The position numbers and the translations under genes were made by a program. Source: JAWKIW01 sp041394145 (GTDB taxonomy: Bacteria; Actinomycetota; Acidimicrobiia; Acidimicrobiales; Acidimicrobilacustridaceae). Taken from it: a stretch of DNA of 64,000 nt. The stretch is from the NCBI GenBank assembly GCA_041394145.1, contig JAWKIW010000012.1, forward strand, positions 82,791-146,790, in the 5' to 3' direction. Position 1 is the stretch's first letter; every line of letters begins with the position of its first letter. Positions 8,491 through 17,490 of this stretch are shown here, one piece after another. Below the pieces are notes generated by a model. It saw only the letters and a list, made by a program, of their open reading frames with translations, ran no database searches and was not told the origin of the DNA.

Positions 8491-10524
8491 GTGCAGCAGG
8501 TCGTGGCCGGGGCAGTGGCCGGGGAGCTTCGCGATGGCCCTCGTCCGCCGCGCTCGCATCGGGCGTGGGCCAGCGCGGTCGTCGTCTTCGTCGCCGGGCT
8601 GATCCTGACCGCCGTCGCCGTGGTGCAGATCCGCAGCGCCGCTCGCGCCGACGCCGAGGCGCGCTTTCGCGAGAGCGCGGACCAGGCCGCGACCGCGGTG
8701 GAGCGCAAGGTCGGCGAGTACTTCGCCGAGCTGCAGGGCGTCGGTGCCTTCGTGTCCAGCGTCCCCTCCGCCACCGACGCCGAGTTCAAGGGCTACGTGG
8801 AGGGGACCGGGATGTTCCAGCGCCTCCCCTCGATCAGCGGCGTCTTCTACCTCGAGCGGATCGATGCGCGCGACCCGGCCGCCTTCGAGCAGTTCCTCGC
8901 CCGCCGCCGCGCCGCGGACCCCGACTTCGCCGTGAACGTGCTGGCCCCGCCCCGGGGGGACGAGCCCGCCCGCTACATCCTCACCTACTACGTGCCCAAC
9001 AACCTCGACCTCCAGTTCCCGATGGGCACCGACGTCACGCCGATCACGTCGGTCTCGGACGTCTTGAACACGGTCGGGACCAAGGATCGTGGCATCACCA
9101 GCTCGTTCCAGAACGATCCGCTCATCGAGCAGTTCGTCGAGATCACCAAGTGGCCGGCGCTGCAGCAGCTGCTGTCGGTGGACTTCTTCATCGGGGTCCC
9201 CGTGTACCCGCCCGGCGTCGATCGGGCCGCGGAGACGGCGCCGATCGGGTGGGCGGCCGCACCGATCGCCCAGTTCGGCGACGTCCTGGTCGCCGCCACC
9301 ACCGGCCAGTCGACCGATCTCGGGTCGAGCGTGACCGTCGACCTCAGCGACACCGGTCAGGGGGCCCGAGCCGACCTGTCGCGCGTGGCCAGGCAGGAGA
9401 ACGGCGTCGCGAGCCCGGAGCGGGCGCCCTTCTCGGTGTCCCGGACGTTCACGCTCTACGGCGTCACGTTCCGGATGCAGCAGTGGAGCTCGGCCGACGC
9501 CGACAACGTCCCCCTCACGGTGCCGTTGGTCCTCGTCGGTGGGGTCGTCGGCAGCCTGCTCGCCGCACTGGTCGTCTTCCAGCGCGTCCGGTCTCGCGCC
9601 CGGGACCGTCTGCTCGCCGCAGAGATGGCCGACCGTGCCAAGTTCCAGCGCGACATCGTCGACTCGGTGGCGTCACCGATGGTGGTGCTCGACGCCGCTG
9701 GCGTGATCGTGGCGGCGAACCCGGCGTGGACCCGCTTCCAGCACCCGGGGGGCGGAGGTGGGGCGGAGGCATCCTCGGTCGGCGAGAGCTATCTCGGCGC
9801 CGTGCGCTCCCACGTCGTGTCGGGCGGCTCGGCACTCGACGAGTGCGTCGCCGCCGCACTCGACGACGGTCAGGCGGCGAGCGAGACCGAGGTCGCCGTC
9901 GACTGGGAGGGACGCCGACGCTGGCTGGCCGTGCGGGTCAGCCCGCTCACCGGAGAGCGCGGCGGTGCCGTGCTCGTGCATGAGGACGTGACCGACCGGA
10001 AGCGATCGCACGACGAGCTGGAGTTCAAGGCGAGCCGAGACGCGTTGACCGGCCTGCTCAACCGCCCGGCGATCGAACAGGAGGTGGCGACCGCGCTCGT
10101 CCGCGCCCATGACGGCGGACCCGGCCTGTCGTTGCTGTTCATCGACCTCGACGACTTCAAGGCAGTGAACGACACCTATGGGCACGCGGCGGGCGACGCC
10201 GTCCTGCGGGCGGTCGCCCGCCGGGTCCAGGCCGCCGTGCGCACCGACGACCGGGTCGGTCGGCTCGGCGGCGACGAGTTCCTCGCCGTGCTGCAGGGCG
10301 TCGCAGACACCGAGGTCGCCGGTGCCACCGCCGATCGCATGCTGCGCCTGCTCGACCAGCCCATCCGCTTCGGCGACCTCGAGCTGCGCGTGCGGGCCAG
10401 CGTCGGCGTGGCGACGGCGGGTGACGACGAGGACCTGACCTTCACGACGTTCATCGACCGGGCCGACCGGGCGATGTACCGCGCCAAGCAGGCCGGCGGG
10501 GACCAGTTCCAGCGCCTCGGCTGA
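8491..10524 (+). CDS. CHASE-PAS-GGDEF diguanylate cyclase
   Basis: 677 residues from GTG 8491, with GGAGAAGG directly before it; a GTG at 8503 is an alternative. One membrane span near residues 35-50 is followed by a large extracytoplasmic domain with CHASE-type features (GVFYLERI, YYVPNNLDLQFPMGTD). A second span (VPLTVPLVLVGGVVGSLLAA) leads into a PAS-like domain (DSVASPMVVLDAAGVIVAAN) and then GGDEF. DALTGLLNR and LGGDEF are intact, and RTDD lies exactly five residues before GGDEF, the RxxD inhibitory site. So it should sense a periplasmic signal and make cyclic-di-GMP under product inhibition. It contrasts with the bifunctional protein at 2271-4597. Confidence 0.88.
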   Translation: MQQVVAGAVAGELRDGPRPPRSHRAWASAVVVFVAGLILTAVAVVQIRSAARADAEARFRESADQAATAVERKVGEYFAELQGVGAFVSSVPSATDAEFKGYVEGTGMFQRLPSISGVFYLERIDARDPAAFEQFLARRRAADPDFAVNVLAPPRGDEPARYILTYYVPNNLDLQFPMGTDVTPITSVSDVLNTVGTKDRGITSSFQNDPLIEQFVEITKWPALQQLLSVDFFIGVPVYPPGVDRAAETAPIGWAAAPIAQFGDVLVAATTGQSTDLGSSVTVDLSDTGQGARADLSRVARQENGVASPERAPFSVSRTFTLYGVTFRMQQWSSADADNVPLTVPLVLVGGVVGSLLAALVVFQRVRSRARDRLLAAEMADRAKFQRDIVDSVASPMVVLDAAGVIVAANPAWTRFQHPGGGGGAEASSVGESYLGAVRSHVVSGGSALDECVAAALDDGQAASETEVAVDWEGRRRWLAVRVSPLTGERGGAVLVHEDVTDRKRSHDELEFKASRDALTGLLNRPAIEQEVATALVRAHDGGPGLSLLFIDLDDFKAVNDTYGHAAGDAVLRAVARRVQAAVRTDDRVGRLGGDEFLAVLQGVADTEVAGATADRMLRLLDQPIRFGDLELRVRASVGVATAGDDEDLTFTTFIDRADRAMYRAKQAGGDQFQRLG

Positions 10525-10567
10525 TCGCCGGGCCGCCATGCCGGCGCCGCTCGGCCACCATGGGGCG

Positions 10568-10978
10568 ATGCAGCAGACCATCCGACTGGCGACGAGCGCG
10601 CGAGAGGCGCTGTACGACATCACCGACGCCGTGCGGGAGGTGGTCGCCGCCAGCGGGGTCACCACGGGGCTGGCGGGTGTCTACGCCCAGGGCGCGACCG
10701 CGGCGGTGATGATCCAGGAGAACTGGGACGAGTCGGTGCCGCGCGACGTGGTCACCCTCCTGCGGGGCCTGGCCCCGGCCGGGGTGTGGGAGCACGACCG
10801 GCAGGACGGCAACGGCGACGCCCACCTGAAGGCGGGGCTCGTCGGCCCGTCCGAGACCATCCCGGTGATCGACGGCCGCCTCGGGTTGTCCCGCTGGCAG
10901 GGCGTCTTCCTGTGCGAGTTCGACGGCCCCAGGCGTGAGCGCTCGGTGGTCGTGACGGTGGTGCCCACCGGGTCGTGA
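10568..10978 (+). CDS. YjbQ / UPF0047 family protein
   Basis: 136 residues from ATG 10568. It matches the small YjbQ family along its length: ITDAVREVV, GVYAQGATAAVMIQEN, DGNGDAHLKAGLVGPSETIPV and GVFLCEFDGPR. The His in NGDAHLKA and acidic residues around it belong to the proposed active site; members have weak thiamine phosphate synthase activity in vitro, but the real role is unresolved. Cytosolic. It follows the diguanylate cyclase by 43 bases. Confidence 0.88.
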   Translation: MQQTIRLATSAREALYDITDAVREVVAASGVTTGLAGVYAQGATAAVMIQENWDESVPRDVVTLLRGLAPAGVWEHDRQDGNGDAHLKAGLVGPSETIPVIDGRLGLSRWQGVFLCEFDGPRRERSVVVTVVPTGS

Positions 10979-11024
10979 CCGCCCGGGCGTGTCGTGGCCC
11001 CCGCCCGGATCCCCGGGGCGACGG

Positions 11025-11504
11025 CTACGAGGTCGCCGGCCAGCCGGCCTGGCGCATGGCGTCGAAGGCGCCGCCGTCGTAGACGTCGAGGCCGAGCTGG
11101 CGCATCTGGGCGGTCGCCTGGGCGGAGCGGTTGCCGGAGTGGCAGTACACGACGTAGCGGCCGCCCCGGTCGAGCGCCGCGATCTCGGCGGCGAAGTCGG
11201 TGCCGCGCAGGTCGATGTTCGTGGCGCCCTCCACGTGTCCCGCCGCGAACTCGTCGGGCGTGCGGACGTCGATCACCGTGCGCCCCTCCTGGCGCGCCGC
11301 CGTCGCCGCGGTGACGCCGGCGGCGGGCGCGGCCCCGGCCGGGCTGGGCGGACCGGCGACCGCGGCGGTGGACGGGACCGGCGAGGGGGCGGCGCCGGCC
11401 GCGGGTGTCGAGCTCGACGAGCAGGCGGCGCCCCCGACGGCGAGGCCGAGGGCGGCGGCGGCGACGGCCAGCGAGCGGCGGGTGGAGGCCTGGAGCGAGA
11501 ACAT
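11025..11504 (-). CDS. Rhodanese-domain lipoprotein
   Basis: 159 residues from ATG 11504. The signal peptide (LAVAAAALGLAVGGAAC) has a lipobox Cys at residue 28, followed by a Ser/Pro/Ala linker. The rhodanese domain runs from about residue 70: TVIDVRTPDEFAAGHVEGA, then the active-site loop VVYCHSGNRS with Cys121. It should bind sulfane sulfur as a persulfide outside the membrane. The start codon lies inside a palindrome of CsoR/CstR type (11504-11517), which would couple expression to copper or persulfide stress. An upstream in-frame ATG would place the palindrome inside the coding region, so 11504 is preferred. Confidence 0.87.
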   Translation of the reverse strand: MFSLQASTRRSLAVAAAALGLAVGGAACSSSSTPAAGAAPSPVPSTAAVAGPPSPAGAAPAAGVTAATAARQEGRTVIDVRTPDEFAAGHVEGATNIDLRGTDFAAEIAALDRGGRYVVYCHSGNRSAQATAQMRQLGLDVYDGGAFDAMRQAGWPATS

Positions 11505-11517
11505 ACCCCCTAGGGTA
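11504..11517. promoter_or_regulatory. CsoR/CstR-like operator over the start of the rhodanese gene
   Basis: TACCC-CCTA-GGGTA is an inverted repeat with a 4-base spacer. It covers the AGGGGG ribosome binding site and the ATG of the rhodanese lipoprotein. TACCC/GGGTA arms are typical of operators bound by CsoR-family repressors, whose CstR branch senses persulfides and controls rhodanese genes. No CsoR-family gene is visible in this window, so the regulator would be encoded elsewhere. Confidence 0.55.
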
Positions 11518-11553
11518 TACCGAGGATCGCTGAGACGCGCCATCGGGGGCCGC

Positions 11554-11937
11554 TCACCGGTCGGCGGCCAGCAGCCGGCGCTGCAGCGCCAGGGCCCGTG
11601 ACCGGACCTCCTCGACCACCGCGGCCCGATCGGTCGCGTCGGCGCTCCTGGCGGGAGCCCCCTCCCCGTCTGGTTCACCGGCGCCGGGCTCGGGTCCGCC
11701 GGCGTCGCCCGGCTCGGCCAGGAGCGTGGCGACCTGCTCGGCAGGGCGGCCAGCAGCCCGGCCAGCTCGACGACCGCGGCACCCGTCAGCGGATTCGCGC
11801 TCCTGCACCGTGATGTCCGACAGCGGGAGCCCCACCACGATGCTCGGGCTGCCGTAGCGGCCGCCGATCATCACCCGGTTGTCGGTGTGCTCGGCGTCGT
11901 CCGGCTCGTCGGTGTCGTCCGGCTCGGCGGGCGGCAC
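11554..11937 (-). CDS. Hypothetical protein, probably with two compensating frameshifts
   Basis: An open frame of 127 residues from GTG 11937. The N-terminus (NRVMIGGRYGSPSIVVGLPLSDITVQE) and C-terminus (PAEQVATLLAEPGDAGG, EEVRSRALALQRRLLAA) look like coding sequence. The middle (about 11745-11800) is Arg/Gly noise in this frame, while another frame gives NPLTGAAVVELAGLLAALP. That suggests two nearby indels. The reconstructed protein has an acidic N-terminus and a helical C-terminus. I do not recognise it. It lies upstream of the rhodanese gene on the same strand, 49 bases away. Confidence 0.4.
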   Translation of the reverse strand: MPPAEPDDTDEPDDAEHTDNRVMIGGRYGSPSIVVGLPLSDITVQERESADGCRGRRAGRAAGRPAEQVATLLAEPGDAGGPEPGAGEPDGEGAPARSADATDRAAVVEEVRSRALALQRRLLAADR

Positions 11938-12119
11938 CGGCCGGGTGCGGCCGCGGCCGACGACCGGCAGGGAGAGGGTCCGACAGGAACGGGATGGGCA
12001 GCGATGCCGTGGCGTGCCTCCTCGACGTGGGCGCAGCGGCGGTGCACCCCACCAGCGACGGTAGCCAAGAGCGGCCGGCTCGGCCCCGCGACGGCGGCCG
12101 TGGGGCAGACTGCTCCTCG

Positions 12120-12539
12120 ATGCCGCCCGACCACGAGCCCCGTGAGCCGGCCTCCACCGAGGCGAGCGACCCCGCTGTCGACACGAGCCGCTGGCCCGTC
12201 GTGGTCGTCGTCATCGACGAGGCGGTGACCGGTCCCCGCGTCGACGAGGTGACCGCCGCCCTCGACGCCGTGCTGCGCCGCCGGGAGCGGGTGGGCTTCG
12301 TGTTCGACTACGCCCGCGGCCCGATGGACGTGCAGCAGCGCATCTCGATGTGGCTGGCCGAGCGGGTCGACGCCCTGCGGGCGCTGGTGCCCGCGGCGGT
12401 CACCGTCGTCGCCCCCGAGCGCGTCGATCACGTGCGGTCGATGATCGCCAGCGGGATGTTCACCATGCCGTTCGACTCCTGGGCCACCGCCACGATCGAC
12501 GACGGCGTCGCCTGGGTGGCCGAACGGCTACCGAGCTGA
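12120..12539 (+). CDS. Hypothetical STAS/SpoIIAA-like protein
   Basis: 139 residues from ATG 12120. After a charged N-terminus, the core WPVVVVVIDEAVTGPRVDE, RVGFVFDYARGPMD and AVTVVAPERVDHVRSMIASG alternates beta strands and helices as in STAS-like folds. The name is a fold guess, not a family match. The frame extends upstream, but the preceding translation lacks any pattern. It has no clear operon partner; the next gene is 181 bases away. Confidence 0.55.
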   Translation: MPPDHEPREPASTEASDPAVDTSRWPVVVVVIDEAVTGPRVDEVTAALDAVLRRRERVGFVFDYARGPMDVQQRISMWLAERVDALRALVPAAVTVVAPERVDHVRSMIASGMFTMPFDSWATATIDDGVAWVAERLPS

Positions 12540-12590
12540 TCCTGCGGCGAAAGGGCGAGGCCGGCGAGGGTCGCCTCCGCACCCCCCGGA

Positions 12591-12632
12591 CGGCCGGACC
12601 GGCGGCCGGACCGTCGGCCGGACCGTCGGCCG
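12591..12632. repeat. Short tandem repeat GGCCGGACCGTC
   Basis: Three to four copies of a 12-base unit close to GGCCGGACCGTC lie in the gap before the fusion gene at 12721. The units are palindrome-like and could fold. It may lie between promoter and start; no function is evident. Confidence 0.6.
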
Positions 12633-12720
12633 TATGGTCCACATATGGCCCCTGACCTGGGCATTGTCACCTGGTGGCCGACCGCCTACCCTCCGTCGAC
12701 ATGCGAACGGGGGGACGCCG

Positions 12721-14856
12721 ATGAGCCGGGTGACGCGCTCGCTGCGGGCCCACCCCGTGGTGCTCGCCACGTGCGCGGTCGTGCTCGTGGTGGTCGGGGC
12801 GGCGGCGGTGGCAGCGTGGCGTGCGCTGCGGGTCCCGGACGCGGTGCCGGTGTCCCAGGCCGTGCCCGAGGCGCCCCGCCTGACGCCGGCCGGGCCCGGC
12901 CAGACCGTGTACCGCATCGACGCGTCACGGTCGTCGGTCGGCTACGAGGTCGACGAGGTGCTCGCCGGCGTGCGGCGCACGGCGCGGGGCACCACCCGGG
13001 GGGTCGCCGGCGACGTGCTCGTCGACGCGAACGATCCGGCCGCCACCAAGGTCGGCCAGGTCGTCGTCGACGTCGCCCAGCTCACCTCCGACGAGGCGCT
13101 GCGCGACCAGCGGCTGCAGCACGACTTCCTCGAGGCGGCGACCTACCCCCTCGCCACCTTCACCCCCACCGGTCTCACCGGGGTGCCCGCCGCGATCGCC
13201 GACGGCACCGACTACCCGATCACCGTGTCCGGCGACCTCACCGTCAAGGCCACCACGTCACCGGTCACCCTCACCGGCACGGCCCGCCGCAGCGGCGACG
13301 AGCTCCACGTGCGGGCGACCAGCGAGGTCTCCCTGGCCCAGGTCGGCGTCGGCCCGATCTCGCTGCTGGGCTTCGTGTCGGTCGACGACGAGGCGACGCT
13401 GTCGTTCGACCTCGTCGCGGTCGACGTCGCCAAGGCCACCACCCCCAACGCGGTGGCGGCGCCGTCACCCGGCCAGAACGTGGCCACCGGCACCGCGCCG
13501 GCCGGGGGCTCCGCCCCGTCGTTCGCCGCCGCCGTGCAGCCGGTGCTCGAGCAGCGGTGCGCGTCGTGCCACAACCCCGGAGGCTCGGGCGCCCAGGTGT
13601 GGCAGCTCGAGACCGCCGGCGACGCCGCCAAGGTCGCATCGGGCCTGGGTCTGGTGACCTCCGCCCGGTTCATGCCACCGTGGCCGGCGTCGCAGGAGGG
13701 CGTCGCGCTGGCGCACTCCTACCGGCTCGACGACGCCGAGCTGGCCGCGATCACCGGGTGGGCGGCGGCGGGCGGGCCGCTCGACGTCGATGCCGCGACA
13801 CCGGTACGGGCCGCGGAGAGCACGGTCGACGGTCCCCGCCGCGACCTGGTGCTGCCGATGGCCGAGCCGTACACGGGCTCGCTCGACACGCGCAACGACT
13901 ACCGCTGCTTCGTGCTCGACCCGAAGCTGACCGAGCCCACCGCGGTGACCGGCTACGCCTTCGAGCCCGACAAGCCCGAGATCGTGCACCACGCCCTCGC
14001 CTTCCGGGTGAAGGCCTCGGCCCGCACCATGCTCGACCAGCGCGACGCCGCCGACCCCGGGCCCGGGTGGCAGTGCTACTCGGGCATCGGCACCGGTGGC
14101 GCCGGCCTGAGCCCGGGCGGGTCCGACTCGGTCGCCTCCCAGTTCATGGCGTGGGCCCCGGGGCAGACGCCCATCACCTTCCCCGAGGGCTCGGGCATGC
14201 CGGTCGAGCCGGGCGACGTCTTCGTCATCCAGGTCCACTACCACTTCAGCCACACCACCCCGCCGGACCAGTCCCGCATGGTCTTCCAGCTGGCCGACGA
14301 CCCGAAGGGCCTCGACCAGGTGCGCTACGAGACCTACCTCGCCCCGGCGGAGATCCCGTGCGGCCCCGACGAGTCGGGCCCCGACTGCGATCGCTCGCGG
14401 GTGATCGACCAGCTCGCCCAGGAGTTCGGGCCGCAGGCGCCGGCCATCGCCAACGGGCTGCACCTGGTGTGCGGCACCACGGTGGAGCAGGTGGCGCAGA
14501 TGCGCGACGGCCTCACCCGCGTCTCCTGCGACCACCGGGTGCGCCAGGCGGGCGACGTGCTGGCGGTGTTCGGGCACATGCACGAGATCGGCCGCTCGTT
14601 CCGCATGACGCTCAACCCGGGCACGCCCCGGGAGCAGGTGCTGCTCGACATCCCGACCTGGAGCTTCGACTGGCAGATGAACTACCAGCTGGCCGAACCG
14701 GTGGCGCTGCAGCGGGGCGACGTCATCCGGGTGCAGTGCCTGTGGGACCGCGGCCTGTTCAAGGGCGCCACCCCGCGCTACGTCACCTGGGCCGAGGGCA
14801 CCGAGGACGAGATGTGCTACTCCGCGCTCACGACCCGGCTGCACGACGGCAGCTGA
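12721..14856 (+). CDS. YceI - cytochrome c - copper type II monooxygenase fusion
   Basis: 711 residues from ATG 12721, preceded by GGGGGGA. A membrane anchor lies at about residues 14-34. Residues 60-250 form a YceI-like lipid-binding barrel (DASRSSVGYEVDEVL, QRLQHDFLEAATYPLATF, SGDLTVKATTSPVTL). A linker is followed by a haem-attachment site CASCHN at about residue 280 with a distal FMPPWP (likely Met ligand). The C-terminal half has motifs of copper type II, ascorbate-dependent monooxygenases: IVHHALAFRV, VHYHFSHTT and FGHMHEIGRSFRM. The order suggests electrons passing from haem to copper at an exported enzyme acting on a hydrophobic substrate held by the YceI part; that is inference. Confidence 0.8.
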   Translation: MSRVTRSLRAHPVVLATCAVVLVVVGAAAVAAWRALRVPDAVPVSQAVPEAPRLTPAGPGQTVYRIDASRSSVGYEVDEVLAGVRRTARGTTRGVAGDVLVDANDPAATKVGQVVVDVAQLTSDEALRDQRLQHDFLEAATYPLATFTPTGLTGVPAAIADGTDYPITVSGDLTVKATTSPVTLTGTARRSGDELHVRATSEVSLAQVGVGPISLLGFVSVDDEATLSFDLVAVDVAKATTPNAVAAPSPGQNVATGTAPAGGSAPSFAAAVQPVLEQRCASCHNPGGSGAQVWQLETAGDAAKVASGLGLVTSARFMPPWPASQEGVALAHSYRLDDAELAAITGWAAAGGPLDVDAATPVRAAESTVDGPRRDLVLPMAEPYTGSLDTRNDYRCFVLDPKLTEPTAVTGYAFEPDKPEIVHHALAFRVKASARTMLDQRDAADPGPGWQCYSGIGTGGAGLSPGGSDSVASQFMAWAPGQTPITFPEGSGMPVEPGDVFVIQVHYHFSHTTPPDQSRMVFQLADDPKGLDQVRYETYLAPAEIPCGPDESGPDCDRSRVIDQLAQEFGPQAPAIANGLHLVCGTTVEQVAQMRDGLTRVSCDHRVRQAGDVLAVFGHMHEIGRSFRMTLNPGTPREQVLLDIPTWSFDWQMNYQLAEPVALQRGDVIRVQCLWDRGLFKGATPRYVTWAEGTEDEMCYSALTTRLHDGS

Positions 14857-14902
14857 ACGACGGCAGCTGCACGACGGCGGCTGCACGACGGCGGCTGCAC
14901 GA
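14839..14902. repeat. 14-base tandem repeat at the end of the fusion gene
   Basis: Four full units and one partial unit of CTGCACGACGGCRG with a 14-base period. The array includes the last codons and stop of the preceding gene: the second unit has CTGAAC, giving the TGA. Just downstream, CTGCCGTCGTCG is the reverse complement of the repeat core, so the transcript end can fold into several alternative hairpins. Confidence 0.8.
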
Positions 14903-14949
14903 CCACCCGGCTGCCGTCGTCGCGGCCGGCGGGCGCGAGGGGGGCGCGC

Positions 14950-15527
14950 TCAGCTGGCCTGGCTGCGGGTGCGGGGCTGCATGCCGGAAGGTGCCTGGCG
15001 GCTGCTCTGGTTCTGCTGGGCACCCGGGCCCTGCTGGCTGAACGGTCTCGGCTGCGTCGACGGGGTCTGGCCGGTGGCCGGATCCTGCGGCGCGTACGGG
15101 TCCTGCTGGGTGGCGGGCGCCTGCGACGACGAGCGCCCCGGGCGCCCGGTGGGAGCCTGACGGCCCGACGGCAGCTGGGGCGACGTCGACGAGCCGGCCC
15201 CGGGCTGGGGGGCGCCGCCGGGGAGCCCGCCGTCGGCGGTGGCGGTGATGGGTGCGGTCGTGGTGGTGTCGCCCAGCACGGCCGTGCCGATCAGCGTGCC
15301 GGCGAGGCCCCCGGCCACGAGGGCACCGGTGATCGCCGCCACGCGCAGGGCGCGGCCGCTGCTCCGGCTCGACGGGCCGTCCGTCGCCGGGTCGGGCGGG
15401 GACGGTGGGGGTGGGGCCGGTGCGCCGGCGGACGCCGTCGGCGGGGCGGGTGGGGGCGTGGGTGGGGGCGGTGGGGCCGCGGTCGGCGGGTGGGGCGGGG
15501 GACTGGTGGGAACGGCTCGTCGGCCAT
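14950..15527 (-). CDS. Pro/Gln-rich single-pass membrane protein, frameshifted
   Basis: Starts at ATG 15527 (MADEPFPPVP) with GAGGT eight bases upstream. Reading the G5 run at 15497 (C5 on the coding strand) as six restores the frame, which then reads as a Pro-rich cytoplasmic segment, one membrane span (VAAITGALVAGGLAGTLIG), and a Gln/Ser/Pro-rich outer tail with repeated QQ(D/G)P-like units. About 193 residues. Low-complexity proteins of this shape are common in actinobacterial envelopes. I do not recognise a family. Confidence 0.5.
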
Positions 15528-15792
15528 CGACAGGGACCTCGGGTCTCCGGAGGGGCGAGTGGACTCGGAGGGGCGAGGTCAGGCTGGCGGCGGACCGTAA
15601 GGATCGCCCCAGCGGCAGATGAGAAGCGGGCAAGAACCCGCGGCGGCGCCGGCGCGCTTGTCGCGCCGCCAGAGCGGGTCGTGGGGATGCCGGATGGGTG
15701 GTGGGCACGCCGGCGAGCCCACCACGCCGGCGTCGCACCAGTCGTGCGCCGTGGTCGACGGGTCGTGGGCCGGCCCGACGCGGTGCTGGTGT

Positions 15793-17394
15793 CTAGGCCG
15801 TGGCCAGGTGCTCGCGGGCCACGGCGCGGGCGTCCGCGTGCAGGATGGTCGACGCGCAGGACACGCCGCCGGCCATGACCGCGGCGATGCCGTGGGCCGA
15901 GATGGTCGATGCTCCGACCAGGTAGAGGCCCTCGACCGAGGTCCGGTAGCCGGGCCGGTTGAGGGCGAACTGGTCGGGCGAGCAGGCGATGCCGTAGGAC
16001 GTGCCGCCGGTCGAGCGCACGAAGCGCTCGTGGGTCACCGGCGTGGCGCACTCCTCGTACACGATCGCCTCGCGCAGCCCGGGGATCGCCTGCTCGGCGA
16101 CGTCGATCAGGCGGTCGCGCAGCTCGGCCTTGCGGGCCAGGTAGGCCTCGTTGCGCCGGTAGCGCTCGCCGGCCGCAGGGCCCTCGTGCAGGCCCCACCA
16201 GCCGAGGTCGGCGGGGCACAGCGTCATGATCTGCAGGTTGGTCTGCCCCGGCCGGCAGAGCCGATCGTTGGTGGGGTCCTTCAAGCTGGTGAGGGTGATG
16301 TACGCCATCGGCGCGTCGGGCATCTCGCCCGCTTCGAGCAGCGCGTAGTGTGCCTCCACGTCGTCGTCGCCGATCACGTAGAGGTTGGCGTTGGCGTAGC
16401 CCTCGGCGGCCAGGTCGCGGTCGATGATCAGGTACACGACGAACAGCGGCAGCGCCATCGAGAACTCGTGCACCCGCGCCACCAGCTCGGCGTCGAGGTG
16501 GTCGGGCCCGACCAGCTCGTCGACGGTGCGCTTGAGGTCGGCGTTGGAGACGACGACCGGCGCCCGCAGCTCGGTGGGCACGCCCCGGCGTTGCTCGGGT
16601 GACGGCGGGTGCAGGCGGACGCCGACGGCCCGCCCGTCCTCCACCAGGATCCGCTCGACGGGCGTGCGCAGCACGACGGCACCGCCGTGGGCCTCGAGGA
16701 AGGCCCGGAGCGCATCGGCGATCACCTGCCCGCCGCCCTCCGGGTAGTACGCACCCTTCAGGTAGTGCATCACCAGCGCCGCGTGCAGCACCAGCGAGGC
16801 CTGCGACGGCGGCAGGCCGTAGGTGCCGTGCTCACCGGCCAGCACCGTGCGCAGCCGGGGTGAGCAGCCGAGCTCGTCGAAGAAGCCGCCGAGCGTGTCG
16901 TCGAGGTGGGCCAGCATGGCGTCGGGGGGTCCCTCGCGCAGCAGGGCCTTGTCGATGGCCTCGATGGTCTCCACGTAGGTGGCGATCGCCTCGGCCTCGT
17001 CGGGGAAGGCGGCCTGCAGGCGCTCGCGGTAGACGGCGGGATCGCGGGGCACGGCGAAGCGGGAGCCGTCGGGGAGCAGGAACACGTCGAAGCCGTCGGG
17101 GTCGAGCTCGCGGAAGGTGACGTCGATGCCGAGCGGCTCGAGGATCGACGGGATGCCGCCGCCCGGCTCGCAGTCGCCGAGGTAGTGCACGCCCACGTCG
17201 AACTCGTAGCCGTGGTGGGTGAACACGGTGGCGTTGCCGCCCGCGACGCTGTGGCGGTCGACGACCACGACCCGCTTCCCGGCGGCGGCCAGGTAGGCGG
17301 CGGCGGTGAGCCCACCCAGGCCGGCGCCGACCACGATCACGTCGGGCTCGAGCAGTGTGAACGGCGTGGTGTCCCCCGGTCCCATGGCCCCCAC
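15793..17394 (-). CDS. FAD-dependent oxidoreductase, phytoene dehydrogenase/retinol saturase-like
   Basis: 533 residues. The N-terminal dinucleotide-binding motif is complete: DVIVVGAGLGGLTAAAYLAAAG, then VVVVDRHSVAGGNATVF. The C-terminal motif GLYLVGASTISAHGIAAVMAGG is typical of the carotenoid desaturase/CrtI and retinol saturase group. Members act on polyene or other lipid substrates; this one has no crtB or other carotenoid genes nearby, so the substrate is open. The ATG at 17394 or 17385 could be the start. It is the last gene of a minus-strand run that begins at 18519. Confidence 0.85.
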   Translation of the reverse strand: MGAMGPGDTTPFTLLEPDVIVVGAGLGGLTAAAYLAAAGKRVVVVDRHSVAGGNATVFTHHGYEFDVGVHYLGDCEPGGGIPSILEPLGIDVTFRELDPDGFDVFLLPDGSRFAVPRDPAVYRERLQAAFPDEAEAIATYVETIEAIDKALLREGPPDAMLAHLDDTLGGFFDELGCSPRLRTVLAGEHGTYGLPPSQASLVLHAALVMHYLKGAYYPEGGGQVIADALRAFLEAHGGAVVLRTPVERILVEDGRAVGVRLHPPSPEQRRGVPTELRAPVVVSNADLKRTVDELVGPDHLDAELVARVHEFSMALPLFVVYLIIDRDLAAEGYANANLYVIGDDDVEAHYALLEAGEMPDAPMAYITLTSLKDPTNDRLCRPGQTNLQIMTLCPADLGWWGLHEGPAAGERYRRNEAYLARKAELRDRLIDVAEQAIPGLREAIVYEECATPVTHERFVRSTGGTSYGIACSPDQFALNRPGYRTSVEGLYLVGASTISAHGIAAVMAGGVSCASTILHADARAVAREHLATA

Positions 17395-17490
17395 CCAAGC
17401 CGGTGCCGTTGCCGCCGCGCCGGGCCGAAGTCAGTCGAGTCGAAGAGGTCGGCTCGCTTCCGAGACGCCGAATCCTCGATCTCAGTCGGT

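Noticed and set aside
14839..14902. Possible CRISPR array
   Set aside because: Units are 14 bases with no spacers, overlap a coding region, and no cas genes are nearby.
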